DNA of 64,000 nucleotides from Chaetoceros tenuissimus. Taxonomy: Eukaryota; Bacillariophyta; Thalassiosirophyceae; Chaetocerotales; Chaetocerotaceae. The number at the start of each line of letters is the position of its first letter. Positions within the stretch are counted from its first letter, which is position 1. The translations under genes and the position numbers were made by a program. A model generated the notes under the pieces. The model was not told the origin of the DNA. It saw only the letters and a list, made by a program, of their open reading frames with translations, and made no database searches. Positions 40,701 through 52,273 of this stretch are shown one piece after another. The stretch is taken from positions 1,240,001 through 1,304,000 of the forward strand of contig BLLK01000023.1 of the NCBI GenBank assembly GCA_021927905.1, written 5' to 3'.

Positions 40701-43700
40701 TCCCATGAGAATTATTCCCGAATGGAGAGATCGCTTTCCAAAGACCGACTCAACTGGCGGTTACATTGGTGATAGATATGTTAAGTGCGAGGATCTTCCA
40801 TCTAAAGCTTATCTCTACAAAGGTGCAAAGTTTAGATTCCTTGGAAGTAAGCCCCTTCCGGAACTTAGCACTGATCCTTCAGCATATGAAACTCTTGATT
40901 CAGTTGTAAGATTGATTCTTCCAAATACTTCGCCTTTACGTGAAAAACTATGCAATGCAGATGGTCAGGGAAATTGCCGCTATGAAACTACTGTTATTTT
41001 AGATGCATCAATTACAAACTGTGGAAATGGTCCTGAGTGCGATCCAAACATGGATACTATTAGAGTTGTGCAGGTTGCAGAGGGTGCGTATTTTGAATAT
41101 GTTCCAGAACCTTGCGTTCATACTGCATTCTACAATAATCCAATGAAAATCATGCAAAGGGTTCGTTCGATGAGAGCAATGTGTGCAAATCCAAATCTAG
41201 CCGAAGCTTCAGAGGCATGCTGTACCCAATTTTCCCTGAATGCAGATAGAAATAAAAAATATGATGGCGAAAGGTTAATGTACGAAACTGCAGCTGTTCG
41301 CTGCAGTGCAATGTCTAGGATTACATGTGATTTCAATCAAGTCAATGGAGATTATCGTTTGAACGACATGTTCTTTTGGTCCAAAGATTCATGCAACTTG
41401 CTTCTAAAGATTGCCAAGAATGGTAACATCGCAATCGTTCATGACATCTTTGATAGCAGTAACATTGTTTCACATGTAGAAGAAAGCAACGAGAATTTCT
41501 ACAGAGTGCAATGGACTACTGAGTATGGAAGTTGGCCTTTAGCATCTAACACCTGCGGCTCCTGTTTGGTTGTAGAAAGCGATAAGTGTTTATGTACATC
41601 ACGACTCATCCAACAACAAGTCTTTAACACTATCCCTACAGACAAGACCGAACTAGAAGTGTTACAAATTGGCGCACCAAATCCAACAGTGTACGATCCA
41701 CAAACCTATACAATCTTGGTCAACGCCGAATCTGGAATAACAACTTATCGAAAGGGAGACAATATTGACAAGGAAACAGTATTTGAATTCGTCGATGAAA
41801 AGGGTAGACATTTCTTTTTACGCAACATTCTTGAGCTTGTTCAAGTCCGTGGAACTGGAGGTCAAACAACTTCATCTGCTTTCCGTAATCCTCCTCACTT
41901 TATGAGTCTAGTGCCAAGTAACACCAATCTTCGCGATGCTCAATACGAGACAGATGCTACACTAGATCATTACTTTTACCATGATAATACTCCACCATTC
42001 TTGGCATCTAGATTTATTCAGCGATTGATTTCACAGTCAAACCCAACACCTAGGTACATTGAAAGTGTTTCAAAGGCATTCATCTCTGGATCGTACACGG
42101 TCAACACTTCAAGCGGTCCACATACTTTTGGCTCCGGTGAATATGGAAGTATGGAAGCATTCTTCGCTGCAATCTACTTGGATCGAGAGGCTAGATCTGT
42201 TGTTCTTGATAAAGATCCTGCTTCAGGTTCTCTTCGCGAACCTCTCTTGAAAGTAATGGCTGTTCTTCGAAGTATGGAGTTCCAAACGTCTAGACCTAAG
42301 CTGAGGATGGGATCTTTAACTTCTATCATAGGTCAGCGTAGTCATAGTTTCGAGTCTGTATTCTCCTTCTTCCTGCCTGAATTTGAACCAAGTGGTCCTG
42401 TTGGAGAGGCAAGATTGACTTCTCCTGAGGCTACTTTGTTGGATATGCCTAAGATGGTTGGAATTTTGAATGGATTGCTTTCGCTAGTGACTTATGGTCT
42501 AACTAATTGCAATAGCGGTTTTGGTGCTCATCATGTTTGGCCATGTCGTACATATATTTCGTCTGCATATGGAGAATTGACTTATGGCAAGTCCGAAATC
42601 ACAGACTTTACATCGGAAACTTTTGAAGGTCCCTCTCTCGCTGGGGGATTGGATAATGTATGGGTCGGGAGAGGATTTGATTTCTATAAGGGAGTAGTTG
42701 TCGAAGACCCTACAAATTCAAACAATCATGTTCTTCAACCTAATTTCGATTGGAATGGTTACTTTTACAGCCCACGAATTTTGCGAAGCTCGGCACACAT
42801 TGTACATTATCGCTTCTACGCGACTATCGGTAATACTGGATGCTCCATTGGCTACACTGACTATGATGCAGACCCAAATGTTGTTGCTGTCACTTACAGC
42901 TTTTATCATGACCATACAAGCTCTATTGAAACAAATACTTGGATATCAGGTCAATTCAATATCCCAGAATCTATTGCGGCATTCAGGATTGTCATTGGAG
43001 ATAGAAGACCAACAGAGAATACCATTGGATATTTTGATGATGTTTACGTTTCTTCCAGCACAACGTTTGTTTCTCCTCAACCAATTGGTCAAACTTCACA
43101 CTCCGCAACTGTAGTCGATGACTTGGCGAATCTTTTGACTGCTGGCAGATTGAGTGCTAATCACAGAGCTATTATCGTTGAGGCATACAACAAGGCAGGG
43201 AGTACCGAAGATGGATTGAAAGTAGCTCAAAGACTAATACTGACTAGTTCAGAGTTCCATTCGACTAATTTGTACAATCCAAGTACTGTTCAAAGGCCTG
43301 GAGTGGAGTTTCCACAAAGTACTGGAAAACCATACCGAGCTATTGTATTTATGATGTGGTCTGGAGGTTGCGATTCATTCAATATGGTTGCTCCGCACAC
43401 TTGCGAAAGTAAGGACCTTTATGAGGAATATTTGCAAGTGCGAGCTGGTGTTGCATTGCCAAAGAGTTCACTTCTGCCCATTGATGCGCAAGGTCAAATT
43501 TGTTCAAGGTTTGGAATTCATCCTGACCTTCCTGCAGTACGTGATTTGTACAACGATGAGGATTTACTCTTCTTCGCAAATACAGGAGTTATGAGTCAAC
43601 CAGTCACTAAAGAAAACTACAGTGTATTGACAAGTGTTCAATTGTTTGCACACAAGTAAGTATCATTCTACCTAGATTTGCGCTTGGAATGTTTATTTCA

Positions 43701-45074
43701 TCATTCAGCATTTACTGATTTTCTCTCTTCTTCTTCAGTCATATGCAGCGTGAGTCGAAGCGCATTGATCCTTTGGACGGAAACTCAGGCACTGGAGTAT
43801 TAGGTAGAATGACAGATGTTCTAAATAGCCTTGGACATAATGTTGGGGCATTTAGCGTTGATCGGTACTCTGTTGCGCTTGTAGGTACTCCAGGTTTGAG
43901 TGATTCTCCAGCAATTGTAAATAGAAATGGAGTTCCGGACGCTTATCTCTACGACGTGGAAAATATATTCCCAAGCCTTCACAACAAGACCTTATCACAG
44001 TCACCAATGTTTAGTGAGACTTGGTCCGATGCGTTGATTAAGTCTTTGTCGACTAACAAAGCTCTGAAAGGGGAACTAGACCAGGTTACTCTTTCCACAA
44101 CATTTGGATCTTCCTATCTTAGTAGACAATTGGAGACTGTGGCTAAACTCATAAAGACTAGATCTAATCGTGGTGCAGATGTGGATGTCTTTTATGTGGA
44201 GACAGGAGGATTCGATACACATTTCAAGTACGTATTGCAGAAAGCGAATACATTCGTAACATCTTCTTTTCTTCTGTACTGACCCTAACACTACCTTTCT
44301 TTATAGTATCGAAGAGAACCTATCCAATAGATTCCAGGAGGTCAATGAAGCTCTATCTGCCTTTCCAGCAGCACTAAAGGAGCTTAATGTATGGGATAAT
44401 ACTGTCATAATTCAGACTTCGTAAGTATTATCTCTTTACTACTACTTTGCTTTTTGCTGAAAAATTCTAACCTCAATCACTCTGTCTTTAGTGACTTTGC
44501 ACGTACATTGAATCCAAATGGAGGAGATGGAACAGACCATGCATGGGGCGGGTAAGTATTTATATTTAGCTTTTTTATTAGAAGAAGATTGAAAGGGACA
44601 TACAATCTCACAAGTCTCCCTCCATAGGCACTACATGATGTTGGGAGGAAGTGTGAAAGGAAAGAAAATGCTTGGAACATATCCAGACGATTTGACAGAC
44701 GAAGGACCATTGACTCTTCATCGTGGAAGATTCATTCCCTCCTCTCCTTGGGACGCAGTGTTCCAAGGAATTAGCAAATGGACTGGTATTCCTCAGAGCC
44801 GAATGACAGAAGTTCTTCCTAACGTGAATAATTTCGCAAGCATGCCATTTCAATTTGATGAAAATGATATGTTCACCGACGTTCCTCCGCCTCCTCCCAC
44901 TACGAGCCCCTCTAGATTTCCTTCAATCGTACCATCAGATACTAGTAACTCTGAACAAAAAAGGTTTGAAATTTACCACTAAATTTGACGACACTACTTC
45001 TCTAATTTCATTCTTCTTTCTTCCATAGGTACGACGCAGCATATGAAATCTACGGAACTATACCAGCATACTAA
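31720..45074 (+). CDS. Giant secreted protein: G8-like, beta-helix, DUF1800 and DUF1501 (17 exons)
   Basis: Exons by GT-AG and frame: 31720-32292, 32382-33849, 33925-34192, 34258-34778, 34858-35583, 35666-36085, 36163-37368, 37455-37702, 37781-38445, 38543-39141, 39210-40090, 40170-43655, 43739-44227, 44307-44420, 44492-44551, 44628-44963, 45029-45074; about 4,030 residues. The N-terminus (MKLASSFLTGSLLLTW) is a likely signal peptide. A G8-like region spans about 130-300 (GGGINILGKLLFPTN, VIVQGELEI). Carbohydrate-binding-like modules (LVRNGDAETNG, NGNFEFAD) recur in about 300-1730. Right-handed beta-helix repeats lie at about 690-1100. DUF1800 spans about 1940-3400 with large insertions (RFLETATYGV, YWRERVNERI, ENYAREIMQLFSIGL, FARAWTGFD). 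DUF1501 starts near 3580 (IVFMMWSGGCDSFN, ETGGFDTHF, TSDFARTLNPNGG, DHAWGGHYMMLGG). In bacteria DUF1800 and DUF1501 are adjacent operon genes. A role at the cell surface or wall is inferred. One frame discrepancy lies near 38261-38342 (see findings). Confidence 0.75.
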
Positions 45075-45295
45075 TGAAACGTTGAAGCATGTTTGGAACA
45101 TTTGGAGACTATGAAACATGGAAAATGTAAGCACATAAATGTAATTACCCTACTTGTAAATTAAAGATTTTTGAATTTTCAAATTTAGCCAAAATTTTTG
45201 ATTTAAAAAGAAGAACCCATCTCATCACTTTCGTTACTTCAAGTCAAGAATCGATTGAAAGCAAGAATGGATTTGATGAAACTTATACTTGAACA

Positions 45296-48200
45296 ATGAG
45301 CAACATTGCAAATTTTAACATGGATCTGTTCTCGAATGAAGAGACTCCAGATTCGAATTTGAGAAGAAACAGACAAGGGGCACCTGGTGACCATTTTCGG
45401 CCACCTACAAATAGAGTTCCAACAACAACTCAGTCAATTCGTAGTCAAGTAAACTCTCATCGGACCAATCGACATCCAAGCAATCAGAATGCGAATCGAA
45501 TGAATGGCTTTAGTAATTCTTCATCTCATCGCCAACCAAGTGGACAAAGTTCTTTTCAACATCCAAATGCAAAAGGACTTGGTAACAAGCCAAAGGTTGC
45601 ACCCAATCTTCAAGGGACGGGTGATTATAGCAACCAGTATCAATATGATCCATCAACGAATGAGAACAGCAACCAAAATTGGAATGAGCATGATAATCGA
45701 ATGAGTGAAACTACTTTTCATCAAAATCATACACAAGAGCCACAGCAAAGCAATCACGATTCTTCAGTGAACCACTTTAGTCAAAATACGAATGCTACTC
45801 ATCAAACTGCCTTTCAACCTAACCCTTCGAATATGGTGTATCAAATGCAACCTTCACAGCCTCTTGTAATTATTCAGCAACAGCCGCAACAACAAGTGAC
45901 CCAGCTGGATTTGATAAGATCTGAATTGAATAACAGAGATAGACTTGACCAATACAAGCAAATGGAGGAGCTTAGAAAGCAAGTTATGAGTAGCAAACGT
46001 CGAAGACCATCTCCTTCAGCTCGTGAGTCGTCCGCTGATCCTGATGAGTTATCGAGACTCAAATTGGCATTGGAAGCTAAGGATAAAGAAAATAGACTGT
46101 TGAAAATGGAGAAAGATAATGCACTCCGCAACTTGATTACAAATTCCAAAGCCGCCGAAGCTGCGATTGAAAAGGTTGTGAAAGAGCGAGACAGTGAGCT
46201 AGCGAAGGCTGTCGCCAGTGAGCGAGCAAAGGCTGAGGTTGAGATTGGCAAGGCTGTCGCCAGTGAGCGAGCAAAGGCTGAGGTTGAGATTGGCAAGGCT
46301 GTCGCTAGTGAGCGAGCAAAGGCTGAGGTTGAGATTGGCAAGGCTGTCGCCAGTGAGCGAGCAAAGGCTAAGGTCGAGATTGACAAAGTTGTGGAAGAGC
46401 GAGCAAACGCTGTGGAAGAGCGAAACAAGGCTATTGCACTTCGAAACAATGCTATTGAAAATTCTCGTGTCAACAATGCTAGGGTGCAGCATGAGTCCAT
46501 CGAAAGAGTTCAGAACGTCAACAACTCTGCTTCTGGTAAGTAATACTTGAATCGATTCATGATCAAAGTGTAAAAGGATCTAACATCTGCATGTTCTTCC
46601 AAAGCCAATCAATTACAGTCAGAGCTGGATGATTGGCGTAAAAGGTATGAATCACTTCGAGAGGAAAACGAATATAACGAAACACAAATTGCATTGAAGA
46701 ACACTGCACTTTTTAATCTTACTCGAGAGCTGCGCAATAATTCAAGAAATCAAATCAGTCAATCTTCTTCGCAAGGTTCAACAACAAAGCTTTCATCAGA
46801 ACAATACTCTGCTGAGAAATGGTTGCTTGTGAAAATTACTGAACAGTTTCTATTCCATATCCACTACCTAAATATGGCTGTACCTCGTATTTACAATCTA
46901 ATTCCACAAGCGAAACGTGATAAGATGCTTACTGATCCGACGAAAGAATTACCAACAACCTATGATGCAATTACCTTTTTCAAGTTATTCCAAGACAGTG
47001 TCCCTATACTTGCAACGGGACATTGTATCAATGCGCTCAGAGCAAACGATAAGAACAAACCTCGATTCACTGATGAAGAAAAGAATAAGTTTCAAGTTAC
47101 ACGTGCAGGTATGTATCTTGGCTTGACGAAAGCATGCATCCCTGAGATTTTACAGATCTTAGCTAGTAAAAAAGACGAAAAGCAAATTGATGTAGTCATG
47201 GAACTTTTAAGGCAACTATTAGCTGTAAAGGTTTCCCAAGGATTGGTCATCGTCAACTTTGTCCAGAGGACAAGTAACGCTTTCATTGTTTCAGGAGAAC
47301 ATAAGCAGATGCTGAGAAAGTTGGCTGAGACGGTTCTAAATATTGCAAAGAATCCAAATCACAGCAAGACCACTGTCAATCTTGATATGGATGAAGACAG
47401 CGATTCCTACACCTGTTTAACTGAATACAGTGGAAATGTTTCAATCGAAGCTGCTCATGAGAGTTACCTAGCTTCGATTCAACAATTGGTGGAGCATGAA
47501 TATGATTTTGATTCACACCCTGTAATTTCCGATCAGACTGTTGAGAACATGATCGCTTCCGTAAGTTCTAAAAAGTAATTATTTTCAAATACTTTAGATT
47601 CGCTTCAAACGATATTTACCATATCGTCTTTTATCTTCTTTATAGAATAAAATCTCAGCTACTAATAATATCACAAATACGATGGAAAGTTCTCAAAGAG
47701 TTACTCTTGAATATATTGATACTCCCATGGAAACTTCAACGATACAGCTGACTCCTGATGAAGAAGAATCTTCAGTAGCATTCGGGAATATTGCTGTTGA
47801 TGTCGACAAGTTAAAAGTGGAGTTTCTTCAAAGCAAAAACGAGCGTGCAGAGATGCTTAGTTACGCTTTGCGAGTATATGCTGATCAGCCTCCTCTTCAG
47901 ACATTCTTCGAAAACTATTTCAATGCATTATATTTCGAGTGGTATGTTGTGAATGCCAGCCAAGAACTAAGTGGGGTAACGTACATTTCTGACGAAGATA
48001 GGAAATGCATTGCGAGTAAGCTCAGATTGAAACATTTCACTCATCCTGTTGACGTCTTTATGCTATCCGAAGACTTTTTGAACCAATACATCGAAAAACT
48101 AGAACATGTGTACACTACACTTGAAATCAATGGTCCAAACAATGATTCGTCGGTCTACCTTATGCCATCTCAAAAAGAACCACCTGTTGATCAAATAACG

Positions 48201-48860
48201 CAAATTACGCCTTGCATGGAAGTAACCCCTGAAAGGTCAACAAAAATAGACGGTAGAGCAGAAAGAGTCGATATCATAATGAAATTTCGTGATGGAAATG
48301 GTCAACAAGTCTCGGAAACTTCTTGGAAGATACAGACTCAGCAATTCTCGGCAAAAGCCAAGAAAGATATCAGTCGTCATACTGACACCCGTTGGACAGA
48401 CAAGACCACACGACAAAGACGAGATCTAAGATTGCAAGCATCCCACCAATGTCACAATCCAAAATGTATTGGATGTGGGCATTTGATTGAAGAGCCTATA
48501 ATAGATAACAATGGCAAGTGTAGAAAACGGGGCTGGATTATTCGAGACAACCGCCTTTTGCAAAAAGCCCCTACATGTCAGTGCCCAAATCGGTGCCTTG
48601 GAGTTGTACATCTTCCTGGATTCGATGAAGATAGTGAAAATGCGAAGTTTTATCAGTCAGACTTGAACCAAGTCTTTACAGAGTTGAAAGGTGAAGGCAT
48701 TTCCCAGTACCTTCGTCTTCCGAACAATACATTTCTTCTCAATCCTTTGTACAAAGGAAACAACAACAAGAAGACTTTTGTGAATGTATCTTTCTCCAAA
48801 TTCAACAAAGAGTACAATGCTTCCACTTCTTTCGGCTATTGTCAGCCATGTACTAATTAA
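45296..48860 (+). CDS. Q/N-rich coiled-coil protein with C-terminal Cys motifs (three exons)
   Basis: Exons are 45296-46535, 46605-47560 and 47646-48860, giving 1,136 residues with clean GT-AG joins (S-A-N and A-S-N). Residues 1-210 are disordered and Asn/Gln/His-rich. About 210-400 form a charged coiled coil that contains four near-exact copies of a 15-residue unit (AVASERAKAEVEIGK). Exon 2 is helical without a recognised domain. In exon 3, about residues 930-1000 carry paired cysteines (CHNPKCIGC, then CRKRGW and CQCPNRC) that may bind zinc, followed by a conserved-looking end (LRLPNNTFLLNPLYKG ... FGYCQPC). I do not recognise the family. It may act as a nuclear or scaffold protein, but that is only a guess from composition. 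Confidence 0.7.
46205..46384 (+). repeat. Four 45-bp in-frame tandem repeats
   Basis: Units start at 46205, 46250, 46295 and 46340. They differ at a few bases only (GCC/GCT and GAG/AAG changes). They encode AVASERAKAEVEIGK-type turns of the coiled coil. Fifteen residues is not a multiple of a heptad, so added copies should shift the coil register. Confidence 0.9.
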
Positions 48861-50130
48861 TAACTAATAACTCAAGTTTCTTTGGATTCGTGCTTTGACA
48901 AAGTCTCCCTTACATATTGTCCACATAGTGAGAATTATGAAAAGCCGTGATGTAAAGAATATAATATATATCTTTGCTCATCAGCAGTAATAGTTGCCTG
49001 AACTCTTCCATCTTAGTAATACTTGAAAATCTCGTGAGTGATAAGAAGGAATACCAGACATAACATCTTGAAATCCTTTTCGATTTCTTCAACTTTTCTC
49101 ATTACTATACACTATTTCTTGATATCATCCTCCAGCCTTACATCGATTTCCAAAGTCAACAAACTATATTTTTTATTCAAATTGAAAGGGTACGAAATAT
49201 CGAACGTTTTCGTTCTTGCAAGAGAAGTAGAACCTTGTCTAGGAATTGAAAGCGTCGCTATCCTCAGACATTTCTCAACCATTATCCATTATGTAGACGA
49301 GAGATCATGTTTATGTAGTTAAATAGATGTGGAGATTGGAATCAAAGTAGTGAATGAAATAGATATGAGTGATCTAATTTTCACAAAAGAATAATGAGGT
49401 GCACGGTGTGCTCATTAATCGGTGCTCGAGAATGGATGGCTGTGGACAGTTCGGAAGAGTGATGTTCTAGAAATTGTGGAAAAGAGTGTCTTTATATTTG
49501 TCACTTTTGATGTACGTACGTATATTTATACGACAGGATTTGTATACTTGTTGCCTGGTTTTGTATACTTGTTGCCTGGTTTTGTATACTTGTTGCCTGG
49601 TTTTGTATACTTGTTGCCTGGTTTTGTATACTTGTTGCCTGGTTTTGTATACTTGTTGCCTGGTTTTGTTGATATTTCACAACATGTACGTATTAATCAA
49701 TTATTTTTTTTCACAACTTGTGAGTGAACGATCGAGATCGAGGAGAGCATCTTGTTGTATTTTGGCTATGAAGTAAGCTATTTAAACTAATATCTTATCA
49801 TTCATCCTTGTCTTGAAGAGAACAGTCACTCCCGGTACCGGTACAGATTTACTCCGAAAGAATGGAAAAACGGTGAAATATAGGTGCACCATGCAAAAAC
49901 GATAAAAAGGAGACATAACGAAAAACTTTCTACAACTATTTCATCACATAAAAATATCAAACTATCTTGTGAACAAAACATATTACAACAATGAAATTTA
50001 ACTGGATAGTCAAATGCCCGTGCAAAAATAAATACTGCGAAGTTGGAATCGACCAGTTCTAGGCAATATTGCGATACGGCTTCTTTTGTTTTTTGTATTT
50101 GCACATTAAATAAGGTCACCGGTGGTCCTG
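48861..50130. other. Intergenic region with a minisatellite
   Basis: There is no supported gene. The region contains the 21-bp minisatellite at 49538-49665. Open frames across it consist only of repeated YLLPGFV or LYTCCLV and are not taken as coding. Confidence 0.6.
49538..49665. repeat. 21-bp minisatellite, six copies
   Basis: Unit TTTGTATACTTGTTGCCTGG plus one T, repeated six times with practically no variation, ending in TTTTGTTGATATTTC. GTATAC within the unit is palindromic. Confidence 0.95.
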
Positions 50131-50991
50131 ATGTTCCATCTTTCCTGGTGTTATCACCTTGCATCCCTGACCGAGTGCAATACAAAACGCAATAGAAGCC
50201 GTCGCACCACTGAGCATGCTATGTTACATTCATTCGAGCCAAGTCTGATGAAATCTTCTCAACCATCTTCAAATCCAGTGGATCTTGCAAGCGATAGTCC
50301 AAGTAGTACGCCAGTTATCACTACTTCGGATAGTCCTTCTTCCATTCCATCCGAGTCATTGAATGAAGAACCATTCTGTGCAGACAATGAAAACTTCCGT
50401 TTTGCAAATCGTAACCAAAGAAACTGTGCTTGGATAGGAAAGAATCCAACTAAGAGATGTTTGAAGCAAGACAGTACAAAGAACAATGCGTTTGTATTTC
50501 AATTCTGTCCTCAAACTTGTAACAGATGTGATTGCAAAAATGAGGAATGGCTATTCAAGGATAAAGCTGGTAAGGACTGCGATTGGGTAGCGAAACGACC
50601 AACAGTAAGATGCGATAAAGCCGGAGCAAGAGAAAATTGCAAAGGTGTATGTGGAGGTGAATGTAGAAAGAATACTGATGGTTGGGTCACTACAAGTTCA
50701 AACATCAACACCAAAGGAAATTGTGCATGGTTTAAGAAGCGAGCAAGTAAGAGATGTCCAAAGGATTCTGAATCATATACAAAATGTCCAAATGCATGTA
50801 GCGGACAAGGCGTCGACGATGCAACTTGGATAAGTTCTATTCTCGGCAATGGAATAGCCAAAGATTGTACATGGTTTGGAAAGAAGAGCTCTATCAGATG
50901 TCCAAAAGATGAGACCTCTTACTATTACTGTCCAATTGCATGCCCAACTCCAGTTCAGCTAAGCAATGGACAAAACATTTTTGGAAATTAA
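50131..50991 (+). CDS. Cys-rich protein with four W/K-R-C repeats (ShK-like spacing)
   Basis: About 286 residues from the first ATG; the true start is unsure because no signal peptide is visible and a 5' exon may be missing. After a Ser/Pro-rich linker (PSSIPSESLNEEPFC) four repeats follow: NCAWIGKNPTKRC...CPQTCNRC, DCDWVAKRPTVRC...CKGVCGGEC, NCAWFKKRASKRCPK...CPNAC, and DCTWFGKKSSIRCPK...CPIAC. Each has the order C-x-W-x5-8-R-C ... C-x3-C. Similar short Cys repeats are common at the end of diatom secreted proteins, often as metalloprotease or wall-protein appendages. They would be disulphide-bonded if secreted. There is no catalytic domain here. Confidence 0.65.
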   Translation: MFHLSWCYHLASLTECNTKRNRSRRTTEHAMLHSFEPSLMKSSQPSSNPVDLASDSPSSTPVITTSDSPSSIPSESLNEEPFCADNENFRFANRNQRNCAWIGKNPTKRCLKQDSTKNNAFVFQFCPQTCNRCDCKNEEWLFKDKAGKDCDWVAKRPTVRCDKAGARENCKGVCGGECRKNTDGWVTTSSNINTKGNCAWFKKRASKRCPKDSESYTKCPNACSGQGVDDATWISSILGNGIAKDCTWFGKKSSIRCPKDETSYYYCPIACPTPVQLSNGQNIFGN

Positions 50992-52273
50992 ATTAGAAAA
51001 CAACTATACATCTTTTGGAGAATATAGTCCAGTTCTTCAAGTGTGAACTTTCTCTAGATGAAACGAAATGAATTTTAATATTCATGTGCTTTGCTTTTTC
51101 TTTGTAGAACTGATCTTCGTAAATTCCTTTTATCATCACTTGTCAAAGAAGGAAAAGTATTTTTCTAGGTGAAGTCAAAATAGCTAATTTAGGTATAGAC
51201 ACATGTTTCTTGAACATGCGAATCAATTTCGTACGTAGAAAGGTAGTACAAAAGGGGACGCAGTATCACACATCACACACACAACAGTAAAAAACGAACA
51301 AAAAACGAATATTTTGCAGCGAGCTTAAAAAATCAGTAGAAAGCTACCATATCCAAGCTGCAAGATGAATGCATTTCATAGAAGAATTTTCTATAGCATA
51401 GAAACATTTAAATCCAATGGGCTAGGTCGAGACTAAATGCGATTGTGGACAGAGAAGCAATACTAGCTAGTGGCTGGCTGACTGAGGATATATATCGAGC
51501 GAGGAGGGATCGAAGCTTTCTTGCTGTTTCAAATAGAATTGGCTATGATCGAGGCAATGAAATGATAGACAATACAGAGATGATAGCAGTCCGATTTAAC
51601 GCTCGGCTTTAGAGGGTTTCTCGTCTCAAGTTGAATTCTAGGATATGAGTGCACAACCATGACGATGTAAAGTATGCTCATCTCAAGAGCGAGGAGGAGA
51701 GATGCTGGCAACTTTGCTAGACTTGAAATATAATTTGATGAGATGAACTGCCAGGGATCACGGAGTTAGAGAACCCAACTTGATTACTGCATGATATAGA
51801 AGAGGCATATGATAGAAAGGAAGAAACATTTGTTTGCTTCGTGGTTTTGAACTAATGAGGAATCGAAGCCATATTACTTGTGATGACAAGAACAAAATAC
51901 TCCTGATTGGTGTCATGACACTTAGGGAAGAAAGCCATTGACTTTGCAAGTTCTGTTGTAGATGCTTTGATTCAAGAACGCTCTATTGATGAGAACTAGC
52001 AATCTAGATAGGCCAATCAAGTATGTATTGAAGTTGAAGATGAGCACTTGATGTCATTAGCAAAAAACTGAGACGAGGTTAGGAACAAATTATCGCTGTC
52101 GTCAAGATCCACTCAACAAAGAAGCACTACACTCAGAGTTTTGGAATATTTAATACGGGCAATTGAAATTTATGAAATAGAATCTTTCTGCGAGCATGAA
52201 GATAAATCATATTAGAAGATTGTAAACAATAGCGACTAAAAAAATGTTTAGTTTCTATTTCTCACTGGACTCT
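50992..52273. other. Intergenic region
   Basis: About 1.3 kb with no convincing frame in either strand, no tRNA-like fold and no clear repeat. The last 150 bp are the 3' flank of the YrdC/EF-hand gene. Confidence 0.5.

Noticed and set aside
49422-49776. Plus-strand frames reading YLLPGFV or LYTCCLV repeats
   Set aside because: They are pure translations of the 21-bp minisatellite, with no other support.
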